In this document: positions 8,364 through 17,457 of the stretch, in pieces | How positions within the stretch are numbered: position 1 is the stretch's first letter | Layout: every line of letters starts with the position of its first letter | Origin: JADKAV01 sp963818505 | Lineage (GTDB): Bacteria; Actinomycetota; Actinomycetes; S36-B12; UBA10799 | Length of the DNA: 64,000 nt | NCBI GenBank assembly: GCA_963818505.1 | Contig: CAWFSJ010000005.1 | Span: 992,001-1,056,000, forward strand | Direction: 5' to 3' | Translations under genes and position numbers: made by a program | The notes under the pieces: generated by a model | What the model was told of the DNA's origin: nothing | The model's database searches: none | Seen by the model: the letters and a program-made list of their open reading frames with translations, nothing else

Positions 8364-10982
8364 ATGCCCGCCAACACAGTGCGCCGTCTTGTGATCGTCG
8401 AGTCTCCCGCAAAGGCCAAGACGATTCAGGGCTACCTCGGCGACGGTTTCGAGGTGACGGCCAGTGTCGGGCACATCCGCGATCTGCCCGATCGAGCCGC
8501 CGACATCCCCGCCAAGTACAAGGGTGAGCCGTGGGCGCGCCTCGGGGTGGACATCGAGAACAACTTCAACCCGATCTACGTGGTCAACGCCGACAAACGA
8601 GCACGCGTCAAGGAACTCAAGGACAAGATGGCCGGCGTCGATGAGCTGCTGCTGGCCACTGACGAGGACCGCGAAGGTGAGGCGATCGCCTGGCACCTGA
8701 TGGAGGTTCTCAAGCCGAAGATCCCGGTGCGGCGCATGGTGTTCAACGAGATCACCAGAGACGCCATCCAAGGCGCGCTGCAGAACACCCGCGAGCTCGA
8801 CAAGGACCTCGTCGACGCCCAGGAGACCCGCCGCATCCTGGACCGGTTGTACGGCTACGAAGTGTCACCGGTGCTGTGGAAGAAGGTCATGCCGCGCCTG
8901 TCCGCCGGGCGGGTGCAATCCGTGGCGCTGCGCTTGGTCGTGGATCGTGAGCGCGACAGGATGGCTTTCGTGCGCGCCGACTACGCCGACATCGAGGCGC
9001 TTGTCGACCCGGGAAGCTTCACCGCGACGCTTACCCACGTCGACGGCAAGCGCATCGCTCGTGGCGACTCCTTCAACGACCGCGGTGAGCTCAAGAAGGC
9101 CGACGTCCGGCACCTGGAACTCGCCACCGCGCAGAGCATCGTCGAAGGCCTGACCGACTCGACCATGACCGTCGACTCCGTGGAGGAGAAGCCGGGCACG
9201 CGCCGGCCGTCCCCGCCGTTCATGACCTCGACGCTGCAGCAGGAGGCCTCCCGCAAACTGCGCTGGGGCGGTCAGCGCACCATGCGTGTGGCCCAGGGCC
9301 TGTACGAGCGCGGGTACATCACCTACATGCGTACCGACTCGACGACGCTGTCGGCGACCGCGATCCACGCCGCCCGTGCGCAAGCCGCGTCCCTGTACGG
9401 CGAGGACCACTTGTTCCCCGGGCCCAAGCGCACCTACGACCGCAAGGTCAAGAACGCGCAGGAGGCCCATGAGGCGATCCGGCCCGCCGGTGAGTCCTTC
9501 CGCACTCCCGGGCAGGTGTCCGGTGAGCTCAACCCCGACGAGCTGGCGCTGTACGACCTCATCTGGAAGCGCACGGTCGCCTCTCAGATGGCCGACGCCC
9601 GCGTGGCGACCACCTCGCTGCGGCTGGCGGCGAGCACCACTGACGGGATCGCCACGATCTTCTCCGCGAGCGGGACCGTGGTGACGTTCCCAGGCTTCCT
9701 GGCCGCCTACGAGGAGAGCCGCGACGACGACGACTCCGGCGAGCAGCGCCGGTTGCCGCGTCTGGCTGTCGGCGACGAGGTCAATGTGCGTGCCCTCAAC
9801 GCCGAGCTTCACAGCACCAAGCCGCCCGCGCGCTACACCGAGGCGTCGTTGTTGAAGGCTCTCGAGGAGCGCGGCATCGGCCGGCCGTCGACGTGGTCGA
9901 ACATCATCGGCACGCTGCTGGACCGGGGTTATGTGTTCAAGCGCGGAAGTGCGCTGGTCCCGGCGTGGCTGGCGTTCGCGGTCGTTCGTCTGCTCGAGGA
10001 CCACTTCGCGTCGCTGGTGGACTACGACTTCACCGCCGAGCTCGAGGAGATCCTGGACACGGTGGCGTCCGGCGATCAGAGCCGAAACCTGGTCCTGGGC
10101 ACGTTCTACTACGGCGGGCCCGATCCGCGCGGGGGCACGTTCGTCGGTCTGCACCCGATGATCGAGCGGCTGCCGGAGATCGACCCGCGGGAGAACTCGA
10201 CCTTCCCGATCGACGGCGAGGTCGCCTTGCGCGTGGGCAAGTTCGGTCCGTACCTCGAGCAAGGGGAGAAGCGCGCCAACGTCCCGTCCGACCTGCCCCC
10301 TGATGAGTTGACCGCCGAGAAGGCCATCGAGTTGCTCAACGCGCCCAAGGAGGAGCGGGTCCTGGGCACCGACCCCGAAACCGGTCACGAGATCCTCACG
10401 AAGTCCGGGCGGTTCGGCCCGTACGTCACCGAGGTCCTGCCGCCACTGCCCGAGGGCGCCAAGAAACCGCGCAAGACCGTCAAGCCGCGCACGGCCAGCC
10501 TCTTCTCCGACATGGATATGACCACGATCACCCTCGACGAGGCGCTGCGGCTGTTGTCGCTGCCGCGTGAGGTCGGCAAGCACCCGGAGGACGGCGAGCC
10601 GATCATGGCTCAGAACGGCCGCTACGGACCGTATCTGACCCATGGCAAGGACTCCCGGTCACTGCCCGACGAGCCCAGCATCTTCAGTTGCACCGTGGAT
10701 GAGGCCCTGGCGTTGTTCGCGCAGCCGAAGCGGGGCCGCGGCCGCCAGGAGCCGCAGCCTGGCAAGGAGGTCGGCACCGACCCGATCAGCGGCAAGAAGA
10801 TCGAGCTCAAGGAGGGTCGCTTCGGTCCTTACGTGACCGACGGCGAGATCAACGCGTCGCTGCGAGTGGCCGACGACCCCTTGACCATCACGCTTGAGCG
10901 CGCCAGCGACCTGATCAGTGAGAAGCGTGCGAAAGGTCCGTCGCCGAAGCGCCCGCGCAAGAAGGCCGCCTCGCGCAAGTGA
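8364..10982 (+). CDS. topA: DNA topoisomerase I (type IA)
   Basis: Relaxes negative supercoils by cutting and rejoining one DNA strand. 872 residues. TOPRIM begins at VIVESPAKAKTIQGYLG and includes the DEDREGEAIAWHL acidic cluster. The nucleophilic Tyr is in YITYMRTDST near residue 320. Downstream are the actinobacterial C-terminal Topo_C repeats (several copies of GRFGPYVT-like motifs) in place of zinc fingers, then a Lys/Arg tail (KRPRKKAASRK) as in mycobacterial and streptomycete enzymes. ATG 8364 is preceded by GGAAGGAA; an earlier in-frame Met lacks a ribosome site and lies outside the conserved region. Confidence 0.97.
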   Translation: MPANTVRRLVIVESPAKAKTIQGYLGDGFEVTASVGHIRDLPDRAADIPAKYKGEPWARLGVDIENNFNPIYVVNADKRARVKELKDKMAGVDELLLATDEDREGEAIAWHLMEVLKPKIPVRRMVFNEITRDAIQGALQNTRELDKDLVDAQETRRILDRLYGYEVSPVLWKKVMPRLSAGRVQSVALRLVVDRERDRMAFVRADYADIEALVDPGSFTATLTHVDGKRIARGDSFNDRGELKKADVRHLELATAQSIVEGLTDSTMTVDSVEEKPGTRRPSPPFMTSTLQQEASRKLRWGGQRTMRVAQGLYERGYITYMRTDSTTLSATAIHAARAQAASLYGEDHLFPGPKRTYDRKVKNAQEAHEAIRPAGESFRTPGQVSGELNPDELALYDLIWKRTVASQMADARVATTSLRLAASTTDGIATIFSASGTVVTFPGFLAAYEESRDDDDSGEQRRLPRLAVGDEVNVRALNAELHSTKPPARYTEASLLKALEERGIGRPSTWSNIIGTLLDRGYVFKRGSALVPAWLAFAVVRLLEDHFASLVDYDFTAELEEILDTVASGDQSRNLVLGTFYYGGPDPRGGTFVGLHPMIERLPEIDPRENSTFPIDGEVALRVGKFGPYLEQGEKRANVPSDLPPDELTAEKAIELLNAPKEERVLGTDPETGHEILTKSGRFGPYVTEVLPPLPEGAKKPRKTVKPRTASLFSDMDMTTITLDEALRLLSLPREVGKHPEDGEPIMAQNGRYGPYLTHGKDSRSLPDEPSIFSCTVDEALALFAQPKRGRGRQEPQPGKEVGTDPISGKKIELKEGRFGPYVTDGEINASLRVADDPLTITLERASDLISEKRAKGPSPKRPRKKAASRK

Positions 10983-11036
10983 CCCGTTCGGGTGGTTGTA
11001 CCCCCGTGGCTGGCCGGTAGCGCCGATGATGAAGCA

Positions 11037-11897
11037 GTGCTGTCCGTAGCTCTGGCCGTTGCCACCCTCGCCGGGTGTCCGGTCTTCCCTGCGGACAACT
11101 ACTGGAACACTGCTGTTGACGGGCTGCCCGTGCACAGGTCGTCGGCGGCCTGGCTCGACGCGGTCGGCCACACGCAACTGCACCCCGACTTCGGCGGGCC
11201 GTACGGCATCCCGATCACGGTGACTTCGAAGCGGGCCCGCACCCCGGTGCGGTTCGACTACGCCGACGAAAGTGACCAAGCGCGGTACCCACTGCGGGCC
11301 AGCACGAGGGTCGAGGATGCCAGCGATCGGCACACGGTTGTGGTGGACTCGCGGCGCTGCCGGCTGTACGAGACGTGGAACACCCGGCGCACCGCCAGCG
11401 GTTGGCGCGCCGGATCCGGGGCGATCTGGAACCTTCGCTCCAATGCCCTGCGCCCGGATGGTTGGACCTCCGCGGACGCAGCGGGTTTGCCCATCCTGCC
11501 CGGCCTGCTGCGGTGGTCGGAGGTCCGCTCCGGGCGTATCACGCACGCGATCCGGTTCACCGCGCCGGTCACCGCGCCGCGCTACATCTGGCCAGCCCGC
11601 CACCAGGCCGGCGACGACCCGGGCGCGCCGCCGATGGGTGCCCGGTTCCGGCTGCGCGCCGATTTCGACCTGTCCGGCTACTCGGCCAACACGGTCACCG
11701 TCCTTCGGGCCATGCAGCGCTACGGTTTGGTGGTCGCTGACAACGGCACGGGGTGGTACTTCCAAGGGGCGACCAGCCAGCATTGGCCAGAGGCCCTTCT
11801 TGACGAACTCAAGACGATCGACTCGGACTCCTTCGAGGCCGTGGACACCGCGCCCATGACGGTCGACGCCAATTCCGCCCGATCAGCTCCTGGTTAG
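11037..11897 (+). CDS. Conserved exported or lipoprotein-like protein of unknown function
   Basis: About 286 residues. The hydrophobic start LSVALAVATLAGC contains a lipobox-like LAGC, but there is no basic n-region, so export is only probable. The mature part has well-formed motifs (NYWNTAV, HPDFGGPYGIP, YADESDQARYPL, AGSGAIWNLRSNALRPDGWTSADAAGLPILPGL, PPMGARFRLRADFDLSGY, GLVVADNGTGWYFQG) that I recall from a widespread family without known function. The start is uncertain (GTG 11037, or GTG 10992). The TAG stop lies inside palindrome copy 2. The gene is inserted between topA and tmk. Confidence 0.65.
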   Translation: MLSVALAVATLAGCPVFPADNYWNTAVDGLPVHRSSAAWLDAVGHTQLHPDFGGPYGIPITVTSKRARTPVRFDYADESDQARYPLRASTRVEDASDRHTVVVDSRRCRLYETWNTRRTASGWRAGSGAIWNLRSNALRPDGWTSADAAGLPILPGLLRWSEVRSGRITHAIRFTAPVTAPRYIWPARHQAGDDPGAPPMGARFRLRADFDLSGYSANTVTVLRAMQRYGLVVADNGTGWYFQGATSQHWPEALLDELKTIDSDSFEAVDTAPMTVDANSARSAPG

Positions 11898-11960
11898 AAG
11901 TTGTGCTGTTGGTTAGCGAAACAACGCGTGGATTCGCTAACCAACAGCACAACCTCTAAC
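11893..11960 (-). repeat. 68-bp palindromic repeat, copy 2 (reversed core)
   Basis: 68 bp with both arms of the family. The core reads GCGAAACAACGCGTGGATTC, the reverse complement of the common core, so this copy is inserted in the opposite orientation. Its first bases (gTTAG) supply the TAG stop of the upstream gene. A degenerate CACCTCTAACGCGG half-arm follows near 12000. Confidence 0.9.
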
Positions 11961-12040
11961 CAACAGCCGCTGACGCGGGCTTAACACCGGCCAGAGCGGC
12001 ACCTCTAACGCGGTCGCGGGGGCCGTGAGAAGGTGGCACG

Positions 12041-12646
12041 GTGAGGGGTTTGTTCGTCGTCTTCGAGGGTGTCGACCGCTCGGGCAAGACCACCCAGTTG
12101 CAGTTGCTCGCCGAGAAGCTCGCAGCCAAGCACGAGGTGGTTGTGACCCGGGAACCGGGCGGTACGCCGGTCGCTGAAGCGATCCGCGTGCTGTTGCTGG
12201 CCGACGACGTCGACATGGCTGCCCGCTGTGAGGCGCTGCTGTTCGCGGCGGCCCGCGCCGACCACGTCGAACGCGTCATCCGGCCCGCTCTGGAACGTGG
12301 CGCCGTTGTGGTCTCAGATCGTTTCGTCGACTCCTCGCTGGCGTATCAGGGGGTGGCCCGGGGTCTCGGGGTGGAAGAGGTCGAACGGGTCAATCTGTGG
12401 GCGACCGATCACCTCGTGCCCGACCTGACGATCATGCTGGACCTGCCCATCACCCACTCGTCTGCCCGCGACGGTGAAGTGGACCGTATGGAGAACGAGG
12501 GGGAGTTGTTCCAGGCCCGCGTGCGCCGTGGGCTGCTTGACCTCGCTGCCCGGGCGCCACAGCGATACGCGGTCATCGACGCCTCCCACGGGGTTGACGA
12601 AGTGGCCGACCTGGTGTGGGCTGCGTTGCCGGAGCAATGGCGATGA
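12041..12646 (+). CDS. tmk: Thymidylate kinase
   Basis: Phosphorylates dTMP to dTDP for DNA synthesis. 201 residues, the usual length. The P-loop is FEGVDRSGKTTQ at residues 8-19, the DRF motif is in VVSDRFVDSSLAYQG, and the lid region follows. GTG 12041 sits 6-7 bp after GAGAAGGTGG. The stop codon overlaps the holB start (ATGA), giving a coupled tmk-holB pair as in other actinobacteria. Confidence 0.96.
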   Translation: MRGLFVVFEGVDRSGKTTQLQLLAEKLAAKHEVVVTREPGGTPVAEAIRVLLLADDVDMAARCEALLFAAARADHVERVIRPALERGAVVVSDRFVDSSLAYQGVARGLGVEEVERVNLWATDHLVPDLTIMLDLPITHSSARDGEVDRMENEGELFQARVRRGLLDLAARAPQRYAVIDASHGVDEVADLVWAALPEQWR

Positions 12647-13806
12647 GCGTCTTCGACTCCTTGGTCGGCCAGGACCATGTGGTGAACGTGCTGCGCGAGG
12701 CCGTTGCTGATGCGGCGGCAGAGCCGGCCGGGCCGTCGATGACCCACGCCTGGTTGTTCATCGGCCCGCCAGGATCGGGACGTTCGAATGCCGCCATCGC
12801 CTTCGGTGCGGCCCTGGCCTGCCCTGACGGCGGATGTGGGCAGTGCCACGACTGCCGCGCGGCGATGGCTGGCAACCATCCAGACGTCGAAGTGGTCCGG
12901 CCCGAGGGTCTCTCGTACAAGACCGAGGAGGCGCGCAACCTCGTCTCGCGCGCCGACATGGCCCCCACCCGCGCGCGCTGGCACGTCATCGTGCTCGAGG
13001 ACGCCGACCGACTGACCGAGTCCGCGAACAACGTGCTGCTCAAGAGCATCGAAGAACCGGCGAGCCGCACGGTGTGGTTGTTGTGCGCACCGTCGGTGGA
13101 GGACCTGCTGCCCACGGTGCGATCGCGCTGCCAGGTCATCGGCCTGCGCACGCCGGCGACCGCAGCAGTTGCCACTTTTTTGGAGGGCCAGGGGGTGGAC
13201 GCCGGAACGGCCGCCTTCGCAGCGCGCGCCTCAATGGGCCACATCGGCCGGGCCCGCGCGCTGGCCACGATCGAATCGGTGCGCAACCGCCGCCATGACG
13301 TGCTCGTCATGATGCGCGACCTGTCGGACCTGGCCAGTTGTATGGCTGCTGCGGGCAACATCGTCGAGGCGGCGAAGGCCGATGCCGAAGCGCTGCTGGC
13401 CGAACGCGAGGAGACCGAACGCGCCGACATGATGTTGGCGATGGGTGCAGGTGCCGAGGGTAAGGGCGTCAAGCGGGTGACCAAGGCCGCGATGAAGGAA
13501 CTCGACGACCGCCACACCGCGCGGCGCAACCGCACCGTGCGCGACGAGTTGGACCGCGTGCTCGTGGATCTGCTGGCGTGGTTTCGCGACGTGCTGGTGC
13601 TGCAGCAGGAGGCGCCGGTGGAACTGGTCAACGAGGAGATGCGCAACGACCTCGCGCGGATGGCCGATGAGAGTCAGGCCAGCGACACGTTGCTGCGCAT
13701 CACCGCCATCCGCGACGCCCGACAGGCCCTGGCCATGAACGTGGCCCCGCAGTTGGCGATGGAGGCGATGGTGGTGAAATTGCGGGCGCCTCGGTTGGCG
13801 AGCTGA
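12643..13806 (+). CDS. holB: DNA polymerase III clamp-loader delta' subunit
   Basis: 387 residues of an AAA+ clamp-loader subunit. The N-terminus MSVFDSLVGQDHVVNVL is typical. The P-loop-like GPPGSGRS has Arg in place of Lys, consistent with a delta' subunit that does not hydrolyse ATP. A zinc-binding CPDGGCGQCHDC follows, then VLEDADRLTESANNVLLKSIEEP (the degenerate Walker B/sensor region). The ATG overlaps the tmk stop by 4 bp and has GGAG upstream. The 3' end faces a convergent secreted-protein gene 17 bp away. Confidence 0.94.
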   Translation: MSVFDSLVGQDHVVNVLREAVADAAAEPAGPSMTHAWLFIGPPGSGRSNAAIAFGAALACPDGGCGQCHDCRAAMAGNHPDVEVVRPEGLSYKTEEARNLVSRADMAPTRARWHVIVLEDADRLTESANNVLLKSIEEPASRTVWLLCAPSVEDLLPTVRSRCQVIGLRTPATAAVATFLEGQGVDAGTAAFAARASMGHIGRARALATIESVRNRRHDVLVMMRDLSDLASCMAAAGNIVEAAKADAEALLAEREETERADMMLAMGAGAEGKGVKRVTKAAMKELDDRHTARRNRTVRDELDRVLVDLLAWFRDVLVLQQEAPVELVNEEMRNDLARMADESQASDTLLRITAIRDARQALAMNVAPQLAMEAMVVKLRAPRLAS

Positions 13807-13823
13807 ACTCCCGCAAGCGTCCA

Positions 13824-15303
13824 TCAACGGATGCGGATCGTGTAACTCTTCGACAGTGCCGGGAAGCCCGCCCTCGCAGGCGACGAAGCGCGTAGGACGC
13901 ATTTGCCCTTCTGTAAACCGCGCACCTTGTTCTGCTTGACCTTGCAGCGCTTCTTGGTCGTCGTCCGCCAACTGACCTTGCCGCCCTGTGCGGTCTTTGG
14001 CGCCAGGCGGGCGCGCTTGCCACGCTTCAATGCCTTCGGTGGTGCCTTCAGGCTCTGCCCGACCGGCGGTGGTGCCGGGCAGTTCCTCTGGAACTCGCAC
14101 GGGTCGGGTCCTCCGAGCCAGGCATCGAGGCCGGTCCGGTTGTCCAGGTCCGCGAGGGTGAGCGAGTCGGCCCCGCCCCCGGGCTTGTCGTTCCAGAACT
14201 CGCGGTTGGATCCATCTGCGTCTTCGAAACTCAGCGTGTACGCCCCCGGCCACAGTCCTGCGTACTTCCAGGTCCCGTCCGGCTCGGTGACCACACCGAC
14301 GATGGCGTTGCCATCCCCGCCGTAGATGGTGACCAATGCCCCCTTGCGAGGCCCGGTCGGTCCGATCACGGTCCCTGACATGCGGGCGCCTTCCAGCATC
14401 AGGGCATCAATTCCCTGCACCGTGGCCCCGGCTTCCACGACGATGTCCGTGGCCGAGTCCAACGTCTGTGCCCCCTCCCAGGTAGTGCCCCGGCAGACGT
14501 TTGGTCCCGTATTGCGTGCTGTCGAAGCGGATCCGGTACGTGCCGGGTGCCAGATTCCCGACTGTGTAGGTTCCGTCATCGGCGCTTTGGGCGAATGCGA
14601 CCTGTTTCCATGCGATGCCGTCCCATCGCCTGGCGCCGACGAAGACGCCCGAAACAGGCGTGCCCTTGTAGGTCACTTTTCCCTTTATCCTGGCCGGCGG
14701 CAGTGCGCTGAGGTCCAGCGTCATGTCGCCAATGACATCAACCACGGTCGCGTCGCCGCACTGGGTCTTCGCGCTGTGCCACGAGTCGATCTCGGCGGCG
14801 ATCAGCACCCGGTAGGAGCCGACCGGCACCTCGGCGCTGTAACTGCCGGCTGTGATGGGGGCCTGTGCCCGTGGTTGCGCGATCGGGACGTCATCACATG
14901 ACGTGAAGAAGAAGACCCAGCCGGACATTACGGGCGTCGCGTTGCGTGACACTGACCCGCTGACCGTGAACAATTCCGACAGCGAAAGGTTCTTGCCCCG
15001 CACGCTCGAGGAGACGGCGAACGGGCCGGTCGTCTCATCTGAGAGCCCATTGCCGGTCGCGCGTACGGTGTAGGTGCCGTCCGTGACATTCGAGAATGTG
15101 TAATCACCGGAGGCGTCGGGTGCGGTGGTGGCGACCCAGCCGTTCTGGTCGTGGAGATTGACGTTGACCAACTGGACGTTGAATCCGACAGGGACCGTGA
15201 TCCTGCCGGTGATCGTGTGTGTCGCTGCCTGCACTCCGGCCACGGGAAGAAGGCCAACTAGGAGGCCCAGAATCCCGGCCATGGCCATCCTGGTCCGTCG
15301 CAT
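13824..15303 (-). pseudogene. Secreted protein with carboxypeptidase-regulatory-like repeats, frameshifted
   Basis: About 490 residues once the two frames are joined. A classical signal peptide (MRRTRMAMAGILGLLVGLLPVAGVQA) is followed by several beta-sandwich repeats of the CarboxypepD_reg/Cna-B type (GDYTFSNVTDGTYTVRA, DGTYTVGNLAPGTYRIRF, DGTWKYAGLWPGAYTLSF). It ends in a Cys-containing Ig-like module common in actinobacterial secreted proteins (KKRCKVKQNKVRGL, then SKSYTIRIR). The reading frame breaks at 14500-14502, where the coding strand has AAA; removing one A restores YGTNVCRGTTWEGAQ. Both halves are intact, so a one-base indel (error or recent mutation) is the likely cause. Role unknown; probably cell-surface binding or structure. 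Confidence 0.75.
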
Positions 15304-15469
15304 GCGGGCTCCCTGCCGTGGTTGTCTCCGCCCGCACGTGCAGCGTAGATCAACTACGGCGCTGAGTCACTGCCCCTTGCGCACCTTTCGTCCGTTTGGC
15401 CGTGGGCCCGCGCAGGAGGTTGAACGGATTGGCTTCACCGGCGTACCGAGCTCGCCCACAATAGGGGCC

Positions 15470-16432
15470 ATGAGCAAACCCTCGATCGATCCGGCCACCT
15501 GGCAACCCCCTGGCGCCGCCACCAAACCGCCCACCTTCAACCTGCCGGCGCTGAACATCCTCCCCGTGCCCGGTGCGGGGCCCGAGGACGCGCTGTTCGT
15601 CAACGACCGCATCGTCAGCGGCCTGGAGGACGGCCGGATCGTGAGCGTGAGTCTGGACGGGTGGCAGATCGAGGTCCTCGCCGACACCGGCGGGCGGCCA
15701 CTGGGTATCGAGTCGCACCCCGACGGCATCGTCATCTGCGACGCGGAGAGGGGCCTGCTCCTGCTGCAAGGTGGGGAGTTGACCACCCTGGTCGCAAAGG
15801 GTCAGCACGGTCTGCGTGTGTGCAACAACGCTGCGGTGGCCGCCGACGGCACCATCTACTTCAGCGACTCCAGCCAGCGCTTCGACCTAGAGCACTGGAC
15901 CGCCGACATCATCGAGCACTCCGGGACTGGACGGCTGCTGCGGCGATCCCCGGATGGTTCCGTCGACGTGCTTGCCGAGGGGCTGCAGTTCGCCAACGGG
16001 GTGGCGCTGACCCCCGAGTTCGTCGCGGTCGCCCAGACGGGGCTGTACTGCGTGGACCGGGTCTGGCTGGACAGCGGGAAGCACGAGCCTTGGATCACGA
16101 ACCTGCCGGCCTTCCCCGACAACATCGCCACGGGCGACGACGGCCTGGTGTGGGTGACCATGGCCAGCGCCCGTAAGCCCGCGCTGGACAAGACCGCGGG
16201 TCGGCCCGCCCTGCGCAAGGTCATCTGGGCCCTGCCCGAGGCGCTGCACCCCAAGCCGGACAAGCTCGTTTGGGTGCGCGCGTACAACCCCGACGGGCAG
16301 ATGATCCACGAGTTCTGCGGCGAGCACGAGCAGTTCTACATGTGCACCGGGGTGCGCGCTCACGGTGGCAAAGTGGGGATGGGCAGCCTCACCACCACGG
16401 CGCTGGCATGGTTCGACCTGCCGAGTCGTTGA
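15470..16432 (+). CDS. SMP-30/gluconolactonase-like six-bladed propeller protein
   Basis: 320 residues with the repeated pattern of SMP-30 / strictosidine-synthase-like beta-propellers: PLGIESHPDGIVICDAERGLL, then CNNAAVAADGTIYFSDSS, LQFANGVALTPE and FPDNIATGDDGLVWVTMAS. These are the positions where family members hold the metal-binding Asn and Asp residues. Members hydrolyse lactones or related esters; the substrate here is unknown. No signal peptide is seen, so it is probably cytosolic. Upstream is a divergent 165-bp promoter gap shared with the secreted-protein gene; downstream is a long inverted repeat. Confidence 0.75.
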   Translation: MSKPSIDPATWQPPGAATKPPTFNLPALNILPVPGAGPEDALFVNDRIVSGLEDGRIVSVSLDGWQIEVLADTGGRPLGIESHPDGIVICDAERGLLLLQGGELTTLVAKGQHGLRVCNNAAVAADGTIYFSDSSQRFDLEHWTADIIEHSGTGRLLRRSPDGSVDVLAEGLQFANGVALTPEFVAVAQTGLYCVDRVWLDSGKHEPWITNLPAFPDNIATGDDGLVWVTMASARKPALDKTAGRPALRKVIWALPEALHPKPDKLVWVRAYNPDGQMIHEFCGEHEQFYMCTGVRAHGGKVGMGSLTTTALAWFDLPSR

Positions 16433-16448
16433 GCTTGCGTGGTGTCGT

Positions 16449-16526
16449 GATTTGCAGGTTGATCACGGGCTTCGGCACCGCCGCCCGCAGCAGCGCGCAC
16501 CAACGCCCGTGATCAACCTGCAGATC
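16449..16526. repeat. Long intergenic inverted repeat (22-bp arms)
   Basis: GATTTGCAGGTTGATCACGGGC (16449-16470) and its near-perfect complement (16505-16526, one mismatch) flank a 34-nt GC-rich spacer. It lies 16 bp after the lactonase-like gene. It could act as a terminator or be another palindromic repeat family; only one copy is in this window. Confidence 0.8.
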
Positions 16527-16601
16527 CGGACACGGGCCGCGGCCACAGCCCATTGGTCCAGAACTTGCGCCGCCCCAGCCCGCGTCACGTACCGTAGGTG
16601 T

Positions 16602-17438
16602 ATGGCCAAGCAGCACAAGCAGGGCGACCAGTGGATCAAGGTCGTCGAAGCTGGGGTTTCGGCGGGCCTTGAGCGTTTCCAGACCTACCGTTCGAACAAG
16701 CCGAAGCGGCCGACCGATCGCGAGATCGTCCTGGCCCAGCGGCAAGCCTTGGTCGCCCAGCACCAGAACCGCCTCGCCGGCTATGACCGGCGCCTTCAGC
16801 GCATGAAGAGCCGTCAGTTCGTCTGGACGGCCGGGGCGGCTGGCGCTTCGGCCATGGGGGTGGTTGGCGCGGTGACCCCCCAGCCCTCGCTGTTGTGGTT
16901 CACGGTCGCCGGGGTGTCCGGGATCTTCGCGTTCCTGACCAAGGAGAAGCGCGAGCATCTGCAGGCGCCTGCGATGCCCGAACTCCCGCCGATGCCGATT
17001 GAACCCCTTCCACCCGGAACCCCTGGCGCCGACGAGGTCGCGCGCTGGTCGCGCGCCGCGCACCGGTGGGACGATCTGCTGCCGCTCGTGGATCAGATGC
17101 ACCCCGACGCCGGTCAGCAGTTGCGTAGGTCCTTGGCCGAGGTTGACCCCGCACTGCGGGCCCTTGTCGAGCGGCTCGGGACGCTGTACCGGACCGCGCA
17201 GCAGATGCCCGGCACCTCGGCGGCCGCGTCCGCCCACCACGCCAGCATCGAGGTGGCAGCACGCCTGCGCGAGGGGGTCGAGGCCTACGAGGGTCTCGTC
17301 GCAGCAGCCGCCGAACTGATCGCGGCACCAGACCTGAACCGTTCGGTCGTGGAGATCGTCGGGCCCGCTGTGCTGGAGGTCCAGTCGTACACAGGTGGTC
17401 TACGCAAGGCAGCAGGTACCTTCGCAGACCCGATCTGA
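16602..17438 (+). CDS. Membrane protein with central hydrophobic hairpin, possibly PspM-like
   Basis: 278 residues. A basic, Gln/Arg-rich N-terminal helix (residues 1-75) precedes two adjacent hydrophobic segments (about 78-95 and 99-113). Then come a Pro-rich linker (PELPPMPIEPLPPGTPG) and a long Ala-rich helical C-terminal domain. The layout recalls the actinobacterial phage-shock protein PspM, but I see no diagnostic motif and no pspA neighbour, so this is a weak suggestion. It is 19 bp upstream of the large dehydrogenase and may share its transcript. Confidence 0.55.
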   Translation: MAKQHKQGDQWIKVVEAGVSAGLERFQTYRSNKPKRPTDREIVLAQRQALVAQHQNRLAGYDRRLQRMKSRQFVWTAGAAGASAMGVVGAVTPQPSLLWFTVAGVSGIFAFLTKEKREHLQAPAMPELPPMPIEPLPPGTPGADEVARWSRAAHRWDDLLPLVDQMHPDAGQQLRRSLAEVDPALRALVERLGTLYRTAQQMPGTSAAASAHHASIEVAARLREGVEAYEGLVAAAAELIAAPDLNRSVVEIVGPAVLEVQSYTGGLRKAAGTFADPI

Positions 17439-17457
17439 ATAACCCGGAAGAGGAGAA

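Noticed and set aside
8865..10643. 592-codon open frame antisense to topA
   Set aside because: Same cause as the hppA antisense frame. topA is unambiguous and the antisense product has no recognisable features.
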